This document shows, piece by piece, positions 46,401-49,784 of a stretch of 64,000 nt of DNA. Source of the DNA: Streptomyces humidus (GTDB lineage: Bacteria; Actinomycetota; Actinomycetes; Streptomycetales; Streptomycetaceae). The stretch covers positions 124,001-188,000 of the forward strand of contig NZ_BMTL01000009.1 in NCBI RefSeq assembly GCF_014649655.1. Reading direction: 5' to 3'. The notes beneath the pieces were generated by a model. That model worked only from the letters and a program-made list of their open reading frames with translations, had not been told where the DNA came from and searched no databases. Within the stretch, counting starts at the first letter, position 1. Each line of letters begins with the position of its first letter. The position numbers were made by a program, and so were the translations under genes.

Positions 46401-48329
46401 CTGCCCGCCCCGCGGCCCGCGGCGGCCGCCGCCGCCGAGACCGGCGGGATCCCGGCCGGACGCCCGCCGCGGCCCGCCCACGCCTCCGTGCCGTGGAGGG
46501 CCGGATCGGGTGGCTGGCGCGCCGTCTTCCCGCCGGGACGCGCACCGTCGCTGACCGGCCCCGACGGCACGGTCCACACCCTGGTCGAACCGGTGGGCGA
46601 CGGAAACGGCTTCTGGCACGCCGTCACCGACGGTCTGCCGGAAGCCGACGGCGGGTCACGCGCCCTGCCGGCGACCGGGCCCCGGCCGCCCCACCCCGGG
46701 GGCGACCGGAACGCGCCCGCCGGGGACGGCGTCTGGGACGACGCCGACGAGCGGGAGGCGGTCCGCTACGCGGCCGAGGTCCTCGGCGCCGACGTGACCG
46801 TCGTGAGCGAGGACGGGACGGTCGTGAGCCAGGACGGGACGGTAGGCGTCCGGGCCGGGGGCGACCGGCCGGCGGGGCGTCCGGTGGTGCTGTACCGCAG
46901 GGCGGGCGAGTACTTGCTGGCGCGACCCGACGGCGGTGCGGCCGGCGGTCCCGCGCCACGCCACGACGACTCCGGCACTGCCGCCACAACGCCCGTCGGC
47001 ACTGCCGCCGTCGATACAGCCGCCGACACCGCCGCCGACGCCGAGACGGCCGACGCCGTCGACGAAGGCCTCGTCGAAGGCGGCGTCGAAGGCGTGCGTG
47101 ACCCGGCGGCCGTCGCTCCCGAGGACGGGACCCCGGACGGTGCCGCTGATGACCGATCGGAGGACGCCGCCGCGCTCGAGCCCCAGGAGGAGCTCGACGC
47201 CGGGTCGCACCCGGCCCCTGACAGCGGGTGGGAAGGCGCCGGGGCTGTCGTGACGCCGCGGACGGCGGAGCGGGAGTACGGACTGCCGGTGAAGAACTTC
47301 GAGAAGTTCCGCCGGTTCGCGTCGGAACGCGGTCTGTTGATCGACGTCCGGCCCACGAACCCCGCGGCCCCCGGCTGGCTGGCCAGGGGCGCGCTGCCCA
47401 AGCCCAAGGAGATCAAGGCGAAGACGATCAGTGAACTGGACGTCGGTCTCGGCGCGGACCCCGACCACATCGGACTGGTGGGCTACTTCCAGCCGAAGGC
47501 GCCCGAGCGCACCTCCGACATGGACGACGACTCGTGGGGCCGTCTCCAGGCGCGTCACGACCAGCGGTCGCGGGAGTTCCGGGAGCTGGCGCCGGCCATG
47601 GCGGCACTGGAGGACGCGGGCACCTTCGTGGTCAGGGACGGTCTGGTCCTGGGCCGTGACGGCGCCGGCGCCGAGAAACCGATCACGGGCGACCACGACA
47701 TCTTCGACATCTCGACGACCGGCGGTTCGAGGCTGACTCCCCGCTCGTACGACGAGCTCGTCAATGACATGCGGGCCGACGACATGGGCGTCATGCACGG
47801 GGCGCACATGTACTGGGCGGAACCCAGGTCGCCGTTCAGCGAGAGCGTGTTCCGGAAGATCAGGGATTCCCACCGGCCCGGCGGCGAGCCACTGCTGCGA
47901 TTCCGTCCGGAGGACGTCAACACCCGTCTCGTATGGTCGGATCCTCAGGAGATCTCCCTTCCCGGACCACACCCGGCCGCCCGCGGCTCCGCACCGGAAG
48001 AGAGCGCGCCCGGGCCGGAAGCGCAGGACCCCGGCGCGGAGCTGGCCGCGCTGCTCGGCTCCGCGGAGCTGCTCGCCACCCCGGTGAGGCGCGAGGACGT
48101 GGCGGAACCGGACGACTCCCTGGAGACGAGGACCTGGTGGGACCTCGCGTCATGGCCGCAGCCGCTGAGCGGTCTCGGATTCGGCCCTGCGCGCCTCGAG
48201 CGCCTGCTGCGTCGCAACCCGGCTCTCTTCACCCCCGGGACGCAGGCCGCCTTCGCTCGGCTGATCGCCGACCGCAGGACGACCGAGCAACAGGAGCGCG
48301 ACCCCGGACGTGTTCCGGACCCCGCCTGA
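25443..48329 (+). CDS. Giant modular ESX effector, 7,628 residues
   Basis: One uninterrupted frame. By rough residue: 1-250 helical head like the WXG100-related N-terminus of CpnT-type toxins; 260-800 Pro/Thr/Ala linker; 803-1053 metzincin-type metallopeptidase MP1 (HEIVHGLGVRD at 980); 1136-1153 acidic patch; 1188-1632 six helix-turn-helix repeats; 1756-1764 basic PPAKQRRLN; 1813-1950 ADP-ribosyltransferase (R1840, T1880-T1881, E1920-Q-E1922); 1959-2215 MP2 (H2147); 2253-2300 broken second transferase; 2400-2556 broken MP3; then MP4 (H2686) with EndoU-like blocks, duplicated as MP5 (H3549) with the same blocks, to about 4195; 4246-4720 helical domain; 4750-4820 Ser/Asp/Glu tract; beta-rich regions to about 6740; 6770-7160 two OTU-like domains lacking the catalytic Cys; 7265-7500 edema-factor/CyaA-like domain (D7417-H-D7419). 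I find only one Cys, in the MP5 module. It resembles the giant Streptomyces proteins named 'lonely Cys'. Export by the neighbouring ESX system and toxicity are inferred. Confidence 0.8.
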   Translation: MAIQASKPVNNMLFVLIGERLIQANEDLARESHAPYRKLARNLDELSDLIEKSIGGAARALPPQAGQNYVRAMRMFVDQGGAAPLQQFSRRLDEVADNRVRTSYQIKEAKWQIIAEVIRLMVELVVVFALSVFSGGAAAGRAAVAKARSRVVILTLMDTLMRHTRMLPILSEALEEAFQSFAVRLGMIAFTEGEFSPKGFDWKQIAQDGVFGAFAGAFIAPMAKGSQGVFDAFKKSFKGTSAVKNVADDVIPKIGKKSGPPVHNHVPGQNPAGKTVTGPAVPVEPAQGRHLSGGSHAFGEAGGESLAEVLGGGLFYGNWSTSPDTFVGAGLSNRSEHVLHTGAVGSGTWINTKFSVDQPAATVNGPDAGPGTGGEDKDTTGKDARPGIAGSGGSTHAGDGPSDPVVPVPTVSAGPTVPGSLDTGTRPAPGAEGPAAASDGSTGLGGTSVPQAATPTTPSSAAPASLTPSTNTTNVPGNRPGAGQGENPDGTPAHDAGAGETDPDRTPPLAPTAVTPAAVTPVTATPPATTPTDVPAEAPHSGTAAPQPAPSGDPAHAPASRPVRTVSGDPDTAGDREHDSDTDSDAAVGEEGADGPVRTVSETSAGSVPSTGPTPGPVSTDGQSTDRTPPLVQPVPAAAPHSAPTAAAPAATARPTAGAQTVPKTPGEADGAAPAQEAADPVQTVGGNAADPAHDALAHDPLTHDAPAQDALAHGEDAGAVAPAGQVPTVSGAVAGPAAGADDGRTEERRPDRPDVSESDSDTAVSAGPSGRSVKGEATAVTPVTVEPAAQPGGGGNADGQEPGALWGAGEVRSERWIPYRAGQGPKGEHLAEAFEFGLKDGSPVVRRGPDSSGERTDVGYAWERHRGSTPEQDTIRLTRRVLLVPKDGVSEAEVAEVRKTLVRGLDRLVNEPGHRLPALQDQGDDRGEAGPRLQVTVEFVTSGDRAHTVVDVVKGRPDDDEPMRQNEWYTDAAADKYVHEIVHGLGVRDGRDGADPRVLLTPGGHRPQDVPDGHYDLMDPYQDGKKALLTSDHLRQIADVLTPYLHQNTVGATSAQGVMVTASDAVAASRSENAPDAAAAEEPSGRRGPDVAPAMRDARRAGEQGEGVAARTAGEGQAVAHPGALDGRPPQGLPDFTPGELDFLGSDEFLGRPQESSGTNGEPAGPVAPQAPAAGVSTVAGTAADGHSPATLLQAEVRYARHSLGSFQAVADIVGASMPRVQSWESGRTSTLDVVHAERLRALVDLLQEHGRTGPPSGEEVDAWVSSSWSPLQSKVVRLRERLRSDKGVAEVLGVHVSVVSAYRVGDIRNPAKAMVDRIDAALALLDEPGRTGTVTAADVTARVTPYDAYGKLADLEKWLGSARAVARELNVHRASISDVLRSDNPGADFADRLDAAHSMYLELGLADVITVSQASVRYLVNRLGSDKAVAGILKDHAELVRGYRRGEPPGLGVAERIKAAVALLKEPGRTGPVTADEVTDRVRSSWSPLQSKTARLLDWLGSREAVADILRIKVRDVDHYRFGGVTNLSPDIADRFDAALALLAERGPSGTVTAADVTARVTPYDARGKLADLEKRLGSKKAVARSVGTGPNTVRRLMSGELAAPSMLDRDRIDAAYESVRDRLRVLGVDFGDSAEQPVQLTGNELDFFGDAQPTDGTQLEEEGERAVRSGPPHSPHPGDETGGEQWLITEDDADFLTGDFQNLFTEDEALFLSEQWLQASSHESVSTTGEEHVQPGTTRPATSRAAESTEGRPPAKQRRLNDRSGADESQLDEWFEQPGAVEDLLDDLAGSGRPADTAGTGDTASDVAPAVDYTMVHGDDFDLFPYPESRAGEQVWRFSDLPPEQVFREGFRPYDPGNAVPIMEWVTENPSAQFVGTTRNRELWYGDRRYRYQIDPARNPDPTGIDVNATIDMQLDEQEIAFTGPITAQAVVSVFDRELHRTGTWNPGTESVDWAGGELSASGEVRSDRWIPFGGEGTREAFEFTPAAPGARTVTRLVDGELVEFDAPWLVDRPRSSGERTQAGYSWARYRGATPAQDTVHFTRRIRLATQDASPEQVTVLQNGLRAALDDLVNQRDYRLPALQPDQVTGPSLPGPLLRVEVRFVGSEEQADSVVTVRGGLPPSERSMVQNAWYTGVHPAAYVHEIVHGLGVRDDDADPRVLLTPGGRSEQTVAEGESSLMGAFTDPAHQDFVLTTDHLQQIADVLTPYLHHTTTAPAVEPATATDTEPAAALRTESSTPAEADTVPAVDLTRVPPNERDHLVVGREERVWRFSNTPPGVVFQAGFTADSPDPVTASPSQDAADRLGRGGQDAAPPEGERAVDAEEASAWDGLIGRLRDIWGRIVGMRRATAAWAGRLWQAVRNWLHGSVPDRTRTQQEAEPEAAGGPEPVPEAPVPGFPGAVEIARGEVEPSPVHQVHDPAYWRRWVGAADGTLDLRRFEVRQDQSSESGSVTRVVMRIALVPAPGSGASVSEDGLRELEDRARDGVRQWFNDNLLWLPDGQRFKVDLEFVPTAESAHHVVAVHAERKGPDSENWGLDTGSDLLAHEVGYLLGAPRPDDWRVWVGADGGVLDVRRFEVRRYRLPGGDFLTRAVVRIWMMNRGGQDPRLSGEEMRALAARAQQGVDELYNVGSRLPGGDLFRVDLDFDADFTSVRHPVGVHRTYERANHRNWGLGTPSHVLAHEVGHLLGFDDEYRESHARGGRTVYHDGNLMGGYGVDSRGRQLVDAEHPDGIVGLGRKRIAPRHLRQIGAAVESVLATARLRIDRQVAFSTDDSLRPRADGLPARAHFSLETRQAVLYGKPRVSGGHLPPGGMSARVRPVALEGTTHANGTFRAEYPGLPVRRPEASTGSHPLAGDLHIRRRDETTRGQMMFPAHWTEDDAVYAAEQAYLHALRADEVRPVADRPGAHVWTGEYDGVRITGEFVNGAFTGFRPSDDQPDTDAPASPGPAPARARTGPEFGQRVEDVARYGDRSTRTGAYHLPKVSAADRARKHGVLVIPGLKHDNGTYRAEVRFLDPAVRVGTRRAAALRHWRLHQDGDRHVMFPDSWAPHRLLDAVDGAYSEAVAAGAVRESAVPGTHHWVGWSGDIRVEGLERDGQHLAYRPTQMQPYRRWPYHVPVGEESVPTGSFTREGRVFPFSARHVLFRNGQHGIDVEIRIHVTVAPGDGNPSVENTWYTLQRQVAAGSGLFAYEVLADRADRPLVRTSLVRVHSPEKAHHSLPAHPDDLAAFSDAVLETLPDRVELRAVAEELLGQETPAAVAWRPADRIDRDGAQDALRDALDLRELTDPFARPTTLREPDPSDAGPWSQERGRVRRPEEEASGPTEPRTVHPSAPTGPVPTEGREAPAFPGPGMSRAGDDSPRSDEDTPGLDTGRTWRSGARSAPAEGAPSTAEGAGDARDAGPGFADGVEIGRATIRPGRAGRWVGAPYGGCLAIRHFEVRRYRLPLGEFASRAEVRLSLMPMPNERPITDEELAELRQRARQGVDRLWNTGHRLPNGDVFQVGLRFVTDSDSPHHIVRVRRDSERSSHEDWALGAKPFVLAHELGHLLGLEDEYREFDRNGWRALYEDEGLMGAFLVDDRGRPAVDNDHNSGVAQGRMRIPPRNLRQLGAWIESALKTAGRRTESEVTFFTEDALRPRPDGLPARAHFALEVRRSVLHGEARTGGGGRVTPTPASDRPRPVALEGTANGNGTYRARYPGLHGRTTGDDRALHTDAGDLALPSQPDRGLMMFPARWTEDDAVYAAEQAYLHALREGTVQAVPKRPGVYQWTGEYDGVRIEGEISRGVFTDFRPGDDQPGTPVPSDEAPSAPSADEAPSAPPADEAPSAPPARTDSGPVIGRRVEDLVRYGDRRTRTGAHHALRMPPEHQKYFYGLEVSPGREHHNGTYDAQVRFLDPRLPVAQPLREGEEPRSPYGYFDWAPHVDGEPHVMFPREWRPDRLLAGVTHAHASAVEANLVRPADDRGTKHWVGMAADVRIEGLERDGRILVFRPTHVQPHTGWPRYGPVGEAAAEPVTVDSRGRVLPFDVRHVLFANGQRAIELAVRVHLDPAPGTDVARMYENFGSVRTALTNFFNPAMNRMRSDGALVRLSLVHTDGAEQAHHSFPGVEDSKAAMSKLLIGVMPGDRTMRELAERLLDGPVPRPDAWTPTAGGSFHLGRAVHRLALADPFSTPTTLREPDPSDRGDWLPRVAPSAPPSDLMDDEAWADGGQDAAPIAPAAPPAARSGRTEAVHGESSLRDPDPAAVTAFGQETSAADGLARERARFEQELGAHYHADPAALEAARSAVTRVRQVLRAAYPHYSPEFIDSAFLSADTTADGQVGRNRSGPDTERLDELIESGTVRELMTALFNAMGKKTLYERDPLVPSVTHVIERVLGAGSGNTDPSHGVRRRAEQLGLDGESLAAYAAFVYGGHATEFERRALDDPAIRDQAGLFVRNPLALGNLAAYSTRDMPKDPLEVAHSLASRVRQPDAGQPGSNSMTPRDYAYLGVPLTDRENDLLWLRGGAVPLTGFTRREIPLDTLRFDPESGEPLVDHIRDEPGVVGVEIRRGSLPDGVSAQQDPEAPGAAARTDLRVFAVVREPMEARQPRAGDLVSADEMGPELPLPWINGATKYHLDEQSPWYRQWHGDRGMPLISGISGTTLRMMREFQWLNVRGTHAVDFRSALMGWMLPGQGHSLYEIMRASHLADVSTPQEAAALDGDVTALYAIPGLVPEHLTPPGPRGATDADGATEPGDETERRSGSGSESGSESGSVESAEWDRYLADSDDSSYSDDSDDSDDSDDSDEESEESEESGESEEARGADDEAPPGTSAMRLSLISTASGLSEGDMPSGPDAGVTASGLSEGDMPSGQDAGEAERPAAPGDGSEGATDGSDRADALARIETQLDTHRPPRVDRSMPAPAAEDGPVVFTDGGRLPEYLTAGYGTQDSRARSYGHSRVTLRGAGLVVTEIAGRLDGRNAGPGLEEALDDLRRALDSTPHAFAGDGYESPPYGDGTRRVLRVVTRPHGNWERFTDVHATPVKIDAAHRSQTGDSRGGVAGSRVRGGAGLLVGPPSGWAGFGRIGVSGGVSRSHEHTLQNATLSQVESRAAEASHLHLDDVWYEVTVVGADGSSQQPGDRLAFSVRNGLTVRLADSATSPAEPGRVPRRMELDARADYRLVHTEGYGPLRPLRDRVVNAVDVPPGSHAHTYLSAFFSADHFQRAADRLARGSIATQVLFDEEGAPLGAFVVERIVPGEAVLLTESQVVEMRNTLQQTARNERSFSRSSSLGVEVTAGPSAELGFLGKATAGGVVGREHTVTESAGFGGSGARKIVGRAKNVPTVLYHVRKTVRVRRSGSEEVISFETWSLDRMTHTEARRLAGWDDGTTLRARHGNVPLPPAYLSDDRPALLGMSRPEAFGWEGGRVPADASQGWLETFTDRVIGDVARRYPRVLAPLEAFTTPDDARWGNREQFVMALENTLRVRNALSHHSVAGGLEVITTTGLSIALDVPSAAATRSQLTLRIEGELTHRRYEGTQNDLILRSSAPGTDRLDGSSAVNRATSWGVEARAGVTDRAVSSARVMWGRSRGRGTQYGGTLSFEPLAASARPSHLYSYRLSLTAAVEGFARYRSVPRALSLGMLGARPQESHDLIGGAAGAPFTGSVVLAVPDEHTPSALAPALDPVPTAAPVPAPALDPVPEVRTTDADAAQPHDTTGPRSPSADGTPSEPSEPSEPSEPEGQPASDDPALRSGRAGTTPAPGTSQVTPESPTREQRDSEDPEEPEDPEQPGEPREPGAETPASGEPGTPSGGRPGPSTERLDPVRARALMEGTPPPDEAGEDRPWDVFRGHAHQTVGVGSPLALARAAQDLMAGLSGGAWHFTRTGAVPHDAMVRLFQSQALTGGFDQASGPAGSRSVFFAEGLLRHRVGELVHHVRVQELRVVSKPVKMGTELAIGSDLIVGGSVTAARSFAWTLAAGGRDTTHPGGTELVSTYGLRYSRGRSSTETTTVTRTVTWDANADDGRHKVLVAGDTRHDIAGSVRIEGLLRPVLAPFGPAGPAGVRLTLPDSYLGHLGEKQAHRLGLLRDGLGTVPLYTAHEWTMAPWWREHSFGSYPVNTLDATPVLAEFDQRLRELRVREADRERVRSLVAPRALRALREQMTAGGATGRTRIGRWTLGVPLGSRVAGLRVELIAEESEFDGLDHGVNVEDTRTANVTRTSGSSRSTSRAVGALVGQSTVTTEEPEKARQGDVLSVPATFDGSVVSAGQTGRSLSRTQTRTQRFYPREPHAQYLTRYRLRLTLDTGQGTPVWSENAIGTLREYVPLSMTAPTPRALPADDPLGPPAVAPPPRTVTRWTPGAVEGQVDAWRSTELPDGTRGPFRPPAVGWMVRRVVGLDTLRQAATLAVGEAFGVSVTPDADGPLELAGARLDTAAKRAADTRLTRPGTAAALALDQATRDAALASFFDESGTAEGYTVPGLNDARSAHGDFRLHSRPDLTRATLLAVVPESTMEVAERDSAGQGTVRSRTSGYDSAFGVLPTLAADTVGSVAPTGSVTGPNVSGTDRWIMGAVDGAQLTEKPAGRSFVFAVPTSWLGVADVERSHRVFGRVRRVRAVETSTQLITVVHEDTARELGLIEEANFPARVADAWDQVTRASKAWIAADEAYWKKRRTLADQPEGFLGQDGGEPAGEPVGAEKLRLLRPLLDEAEAAATEFHRVRAAADRLTRWHQLPAQTPRPGEPEERQGLTEPPPVVYQAPPSAGQAGGAQAPRYTQADGSPDRLVSPEGVFYTVHDVPADGDAFFHALAEGVHHTSPEQAEEWTAAADRQEIVRDLRSRLAAELGDPRNADLLDFTSPDTRDGFDDAELRESGVAFEEGTPERSEFDAVKRMPLHAELLAGQRAALARAQLLRSGDAADDAGWDHGAADLLAALASRHFGARVTVVGADGAFQEFTPPSSGVPDGEQEARPHVVLQLRDRHYRPALPAAEPPRTPALPAPRPAAAAAAETGGIPAGRPPRPAHASVPWRAGSGGWRAVFPPGRAPSLTGPDGTVHTLVEPVGDGNGFWHAVTDGLPEADGGSRALPATGPRPPHPGGDRNAPAGDGVWDDADEREAVRYAAEVLGADVTVVSEDGTVVSQDGTVGVRAGGDRPAGRPVVLYRRAGEYLLARPDGGAAGGPAPRHDDSGTAATTPVGTAAVDTAADTAADAETADAVDEGLVEGGVEGVRDPAAVAPEDGTPDGAADDRSEDAAALEPQEELDAGSHPAPDSGWEGAGAVVTPRTAEREYGLPVKNFEKFRRFASERGLLIDVRPTNPAAPGWLARGALPKPKEIKAKTISELDVGLGADPDHIGLVGYFQPKAPERTSDMDDDSWGRLQARHDQRSREFRELAPAMAALEDAGTFVVRDGLVLGRDGAGAEKPITGDHDIFDISTTGGSRLTPRSYDELVNDMRADDMGVMHGAHMYWAEPRSPFSESVFRKIRDSHRPGGEPLLRFRPEDVNTRLVWSDPQEISLPGPHPAARGSAPEESAPGPEAQDPGAELAALLGSAELLATPVRREDVAEPDDSLETRTWWDLASWPQPLSGLGFGPARLERLLRRNPALFTPGTQAAFARLIADRRTTEQQERDPGRVPDPA
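29006..30340 (+). repeat. Six tandem helix-turn-helix repeats inside the giant gene
   Basis: Six units of about 65-80 residues share a core of the form LGSxxAVAxxLxVxxxxVxxxRxG followed by (D/E)RIDAAxALL and often a GRTGxVTAxxVTxRV spacer. Units 2 and 5 share SSWSPLQSK, units 3 and 6 share TPYDAxGKLADLEK, so the array grew by duplication of a three-unit block. Each core looks like an XRE/HTH DNA-binding motif. Confidence 0.75.
33124..35395 (+). repeat. ~2.3-kb intragenic duplication, copy 1
   Basis: Runs from the start of metallopeptidase module MP4 (FEVRRYRLPGGDF) to PTTLREPDPSDAGPW. The same order of modules, with many shared motifs, is found in copy 2 at 35700-38025. A third, incomplete copy of the first half lies at 32640-33110. 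Confidence 0.75.
35700..38025 (+). repeat. ~2.3-kb intragenic duplication, copy 2
   Basis: Starts with FEVRRYRLPLGEF and ends with PTTLREPDPSDRGDW. Divergence from copy 1 is well above that of a recent duplication, but every module is kept. Confidence 0.75.
39690..39885 (+). repeat. Ser-Asp/Ser-Glu tract in the giant gene
   Basis: Simple repeats of DDS, ESE and GSES codons (GACGACTCG and GAGGAGTCC units) give a very acidic, unstructured segment between the helical domain and the beta-rich part. Confidence 0.85.
39930..40037 (+). repeat. 54-bp tandem repeat, two copies
   Basis: Two 54-base units encode TASGLSEGDMPSGPDAGV and an almost identical second copy with Q for P and E for V. Confidence 0.85.
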
Positions 48330-48360
48330 CGGCGCGTCCGGCAGGCCGGACACGCCGTCA
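48327..48360. terminator. Hairpin after the giant gene
   Basis: Starting at the stop codon, a 15-bp stem (TGACGGCGCGTCCGG with CCGGACACGCCGTCA, one C-A mismatch) closes a four-base loop. No T-run, usual for this genus. It separates the giant gene from the lectin gene. Confidence 0.65.
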
Positions 48361-48424
48361 GGCCGGCCGGCCGGACGACTGCAGAAACGATCCGCACCAT
48401 CCCTGTCGTTCACGAGAAGGAACC

Positions 48425-49630
48425 ATGACCACGTCACAGCCCCAGCAGCCTCGGACCACACCTGACCGGACGGCCGAACCGGCGGAGGGAACGGGCGCGG
48501 CGGTCGCGGCCCGGACCGCCGCGGCCGGTGCGCCCCCGTCCACGGCCGGCGCGACCGCCGCTCTCCCCGGGGCCGAGCCCACGGCGCAGAGCGCTTCCGG
48601 CCCGGCCCGTCCGCCGGAGGTCTCCGGAGCGCAGGAGGAGAGCGCCGTCGTCCCCGCCTCTCGCACGGAGGAGACACGGGAGGCGGCGGAGGCGCGGGAA
48701 GCGCAGGAGGCGCAGGAGACAGAAGAGACGGAGGAGGCCGCGCAGGCTCGCGCGGGCATGGCCGAGCCGGCGCCCGCCGCCCCGGTGGGACGGCCGCACA
48801 AGAGCATTCTGGCCGGAGCCGCCTTCGCGGGAGTGCTGCTGCTGGCCATACCGTTCCTGGTGGGCGGCGGCGACGACAAGGATCACGCCGCCGGGTCCGG
48901 GGGGACGCAGGGAACCGTGCTCGGCTCCGGGCCGGACGAAGCCGGTTACGGCACCATCGGGTCGGCCTCCCCGACCACCGGCGCAGGACCCGTGGGGACA
49001 GGTGCGGGCGGCCGGTCCTCGGCGCCGGACGCCGCCGGACGTCCGCAGACGTACGCCGGGCCCGGCGCCGACGGCGCCGGGCCCGGCGGGGGCGGGAACT
49101 CCTCCGGCCGGCCGGCGAACCACACCGGCGGCGCGGCGCCCAGCAGGCCCAAGACGACGTCGCCGACTCCGCGGCCCACCCCGCCGGCGCCGCACCGCAC
49201 GTCGTCCGGCTCCCACTCCCAGCAGTCGGCCGGCGGCTCCGCGACGGTCGTGGGGAAGTCCGTCACGAGTTACGCCTCCGGCCGCTGCATCGACGTCACG
49301 GACGCCGGGGGCAACGGCACACCGCTGCAGATCTGGGACTGCACCGGATCGGCCCAGCAGACCTGGCGGTTCATGAGCGACGGGACCGTCCGCTCCCTGG
49401 GCCTGTGCATGGACGTCGCCTGGGGATCGACCAGCAACGGCGCGGTGATCCAACTGGCCACCTGCAGCGGCAATCCCGCCCAGCAGTTCCGCCTCAACGC
49501 CGCGCACGACCTGGTCAACCCCCAGGCGGACAAGTGCGTCGACGTGAAGGGCCGGGGCACGGGCAACGGCGCCCGCCTCCAGCTGTGGGACTGCAACGGC
49601 GGGAGCAACCAGAAGTGGGCTTCCGGCTGA
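48425..49630 (+). CDS. Membrane-anchored ricin-type lectin
   Basis: A 401-residue protein from ATG 48425 behind GAAGGAACC. Residues 1-118 are low-complexity and rich in Pro, Ala, Thr and Glu. A single membrane helix (SILAGAAFAGVLLLAIPFLV) lies at about 122-142, followed by a Gly/Pro-rich outside spacer and a C-terminal ricin-B beta-trefoil from about 279, with the three repeats marked by CIDV/CMDV/CVDV and QTWRF, QQFRL and NQKWAS. Ricin-type domains bind sugars, so it could tether the cell to a glycan or present it to a target. It is the only gene between the giant protein and the secretion machinery and is flanked by strong hairpins, so it has its own transcript or ends the effector operon. 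Confidence 0.8.
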   Translation: MTTSQPQQPRTTPDRTAEPAEGTGAAVAARTAAAGAPPSTAGATAALPGAEPTAQSASGPARPPEVSGAQEESAVVPASRTEETREAAEAREAQEAQETEETEEAAQARAGMAEPAPAAPVGRPHKSILAGAAFAGVLLLAIPFLVGGGDDKDHAAGSGGTQGTVLGSGPDEAGYGTIGSASPTTGAGPVGTGAGGRSSAPDAAGRPQTYAGPGADGAGPGGGGNSSGRPANHTGGAAPSRPKTTSPTPRPTPPAPHRTSSGSHSQQSAGGSATVVGKSVTSYASGRCIDVTDAGGNGTPLQIWDCTGSAQQTWRFMSDGTVRSLGLCMDVAWGSTSNGAVIQLATCSGNPAQQFRLNAAHDLVNPQADKCVDVKGRGTGNGARLQLWDCNGGSNQKWASG

Positions 49631-49638
49631 CCGCCGGG

Positions 49639-49677
49639 GCGCCTGCCTGCCGGACAGCCGGTCCGGCAGGCAGGCGC
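49639..49677. terminator. Perfect 16-bp hairpin after the lectin gene
   Basis: GCGCCTGCCTGCCGGA pairs with TCCGGCAGGCAGGCGC around a seven-base loop. It lies between the convergent lectin and XRE genes and can serve both. Confidence 0.75.
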
Positions 49678-49720
49678 GGCCGACGGAACGCTGCGAGGAC
49701 TGCTTCCCGGCCGGACGCGT

Positions 49721-49784
49721 GCCCGCCCCTACTCGTCCGCCGGGAAGGAGGAGCCCGCCCCTACTCGTCCGCCGGGAAGGAGGG
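49721..49784 (+). repeat. 32-bp tandem duplication at the regulator's 3' end
   Basis: Two adjacent 32-base units beginning GCCCGCCCCTACTCGTCC differ at one position. Unit 2 includes the last codons and stop of the minus-strand XRE gene; unit 1 repeats them just downstream. Confidence 0.85.

Noticed and set aside
43937..47101. 1,054-codon open frame on the plus strand inside the giant gene
   Set aside because: Out-of-frame shadow consisting mostly of Arg, Gly and Pro with no domain.
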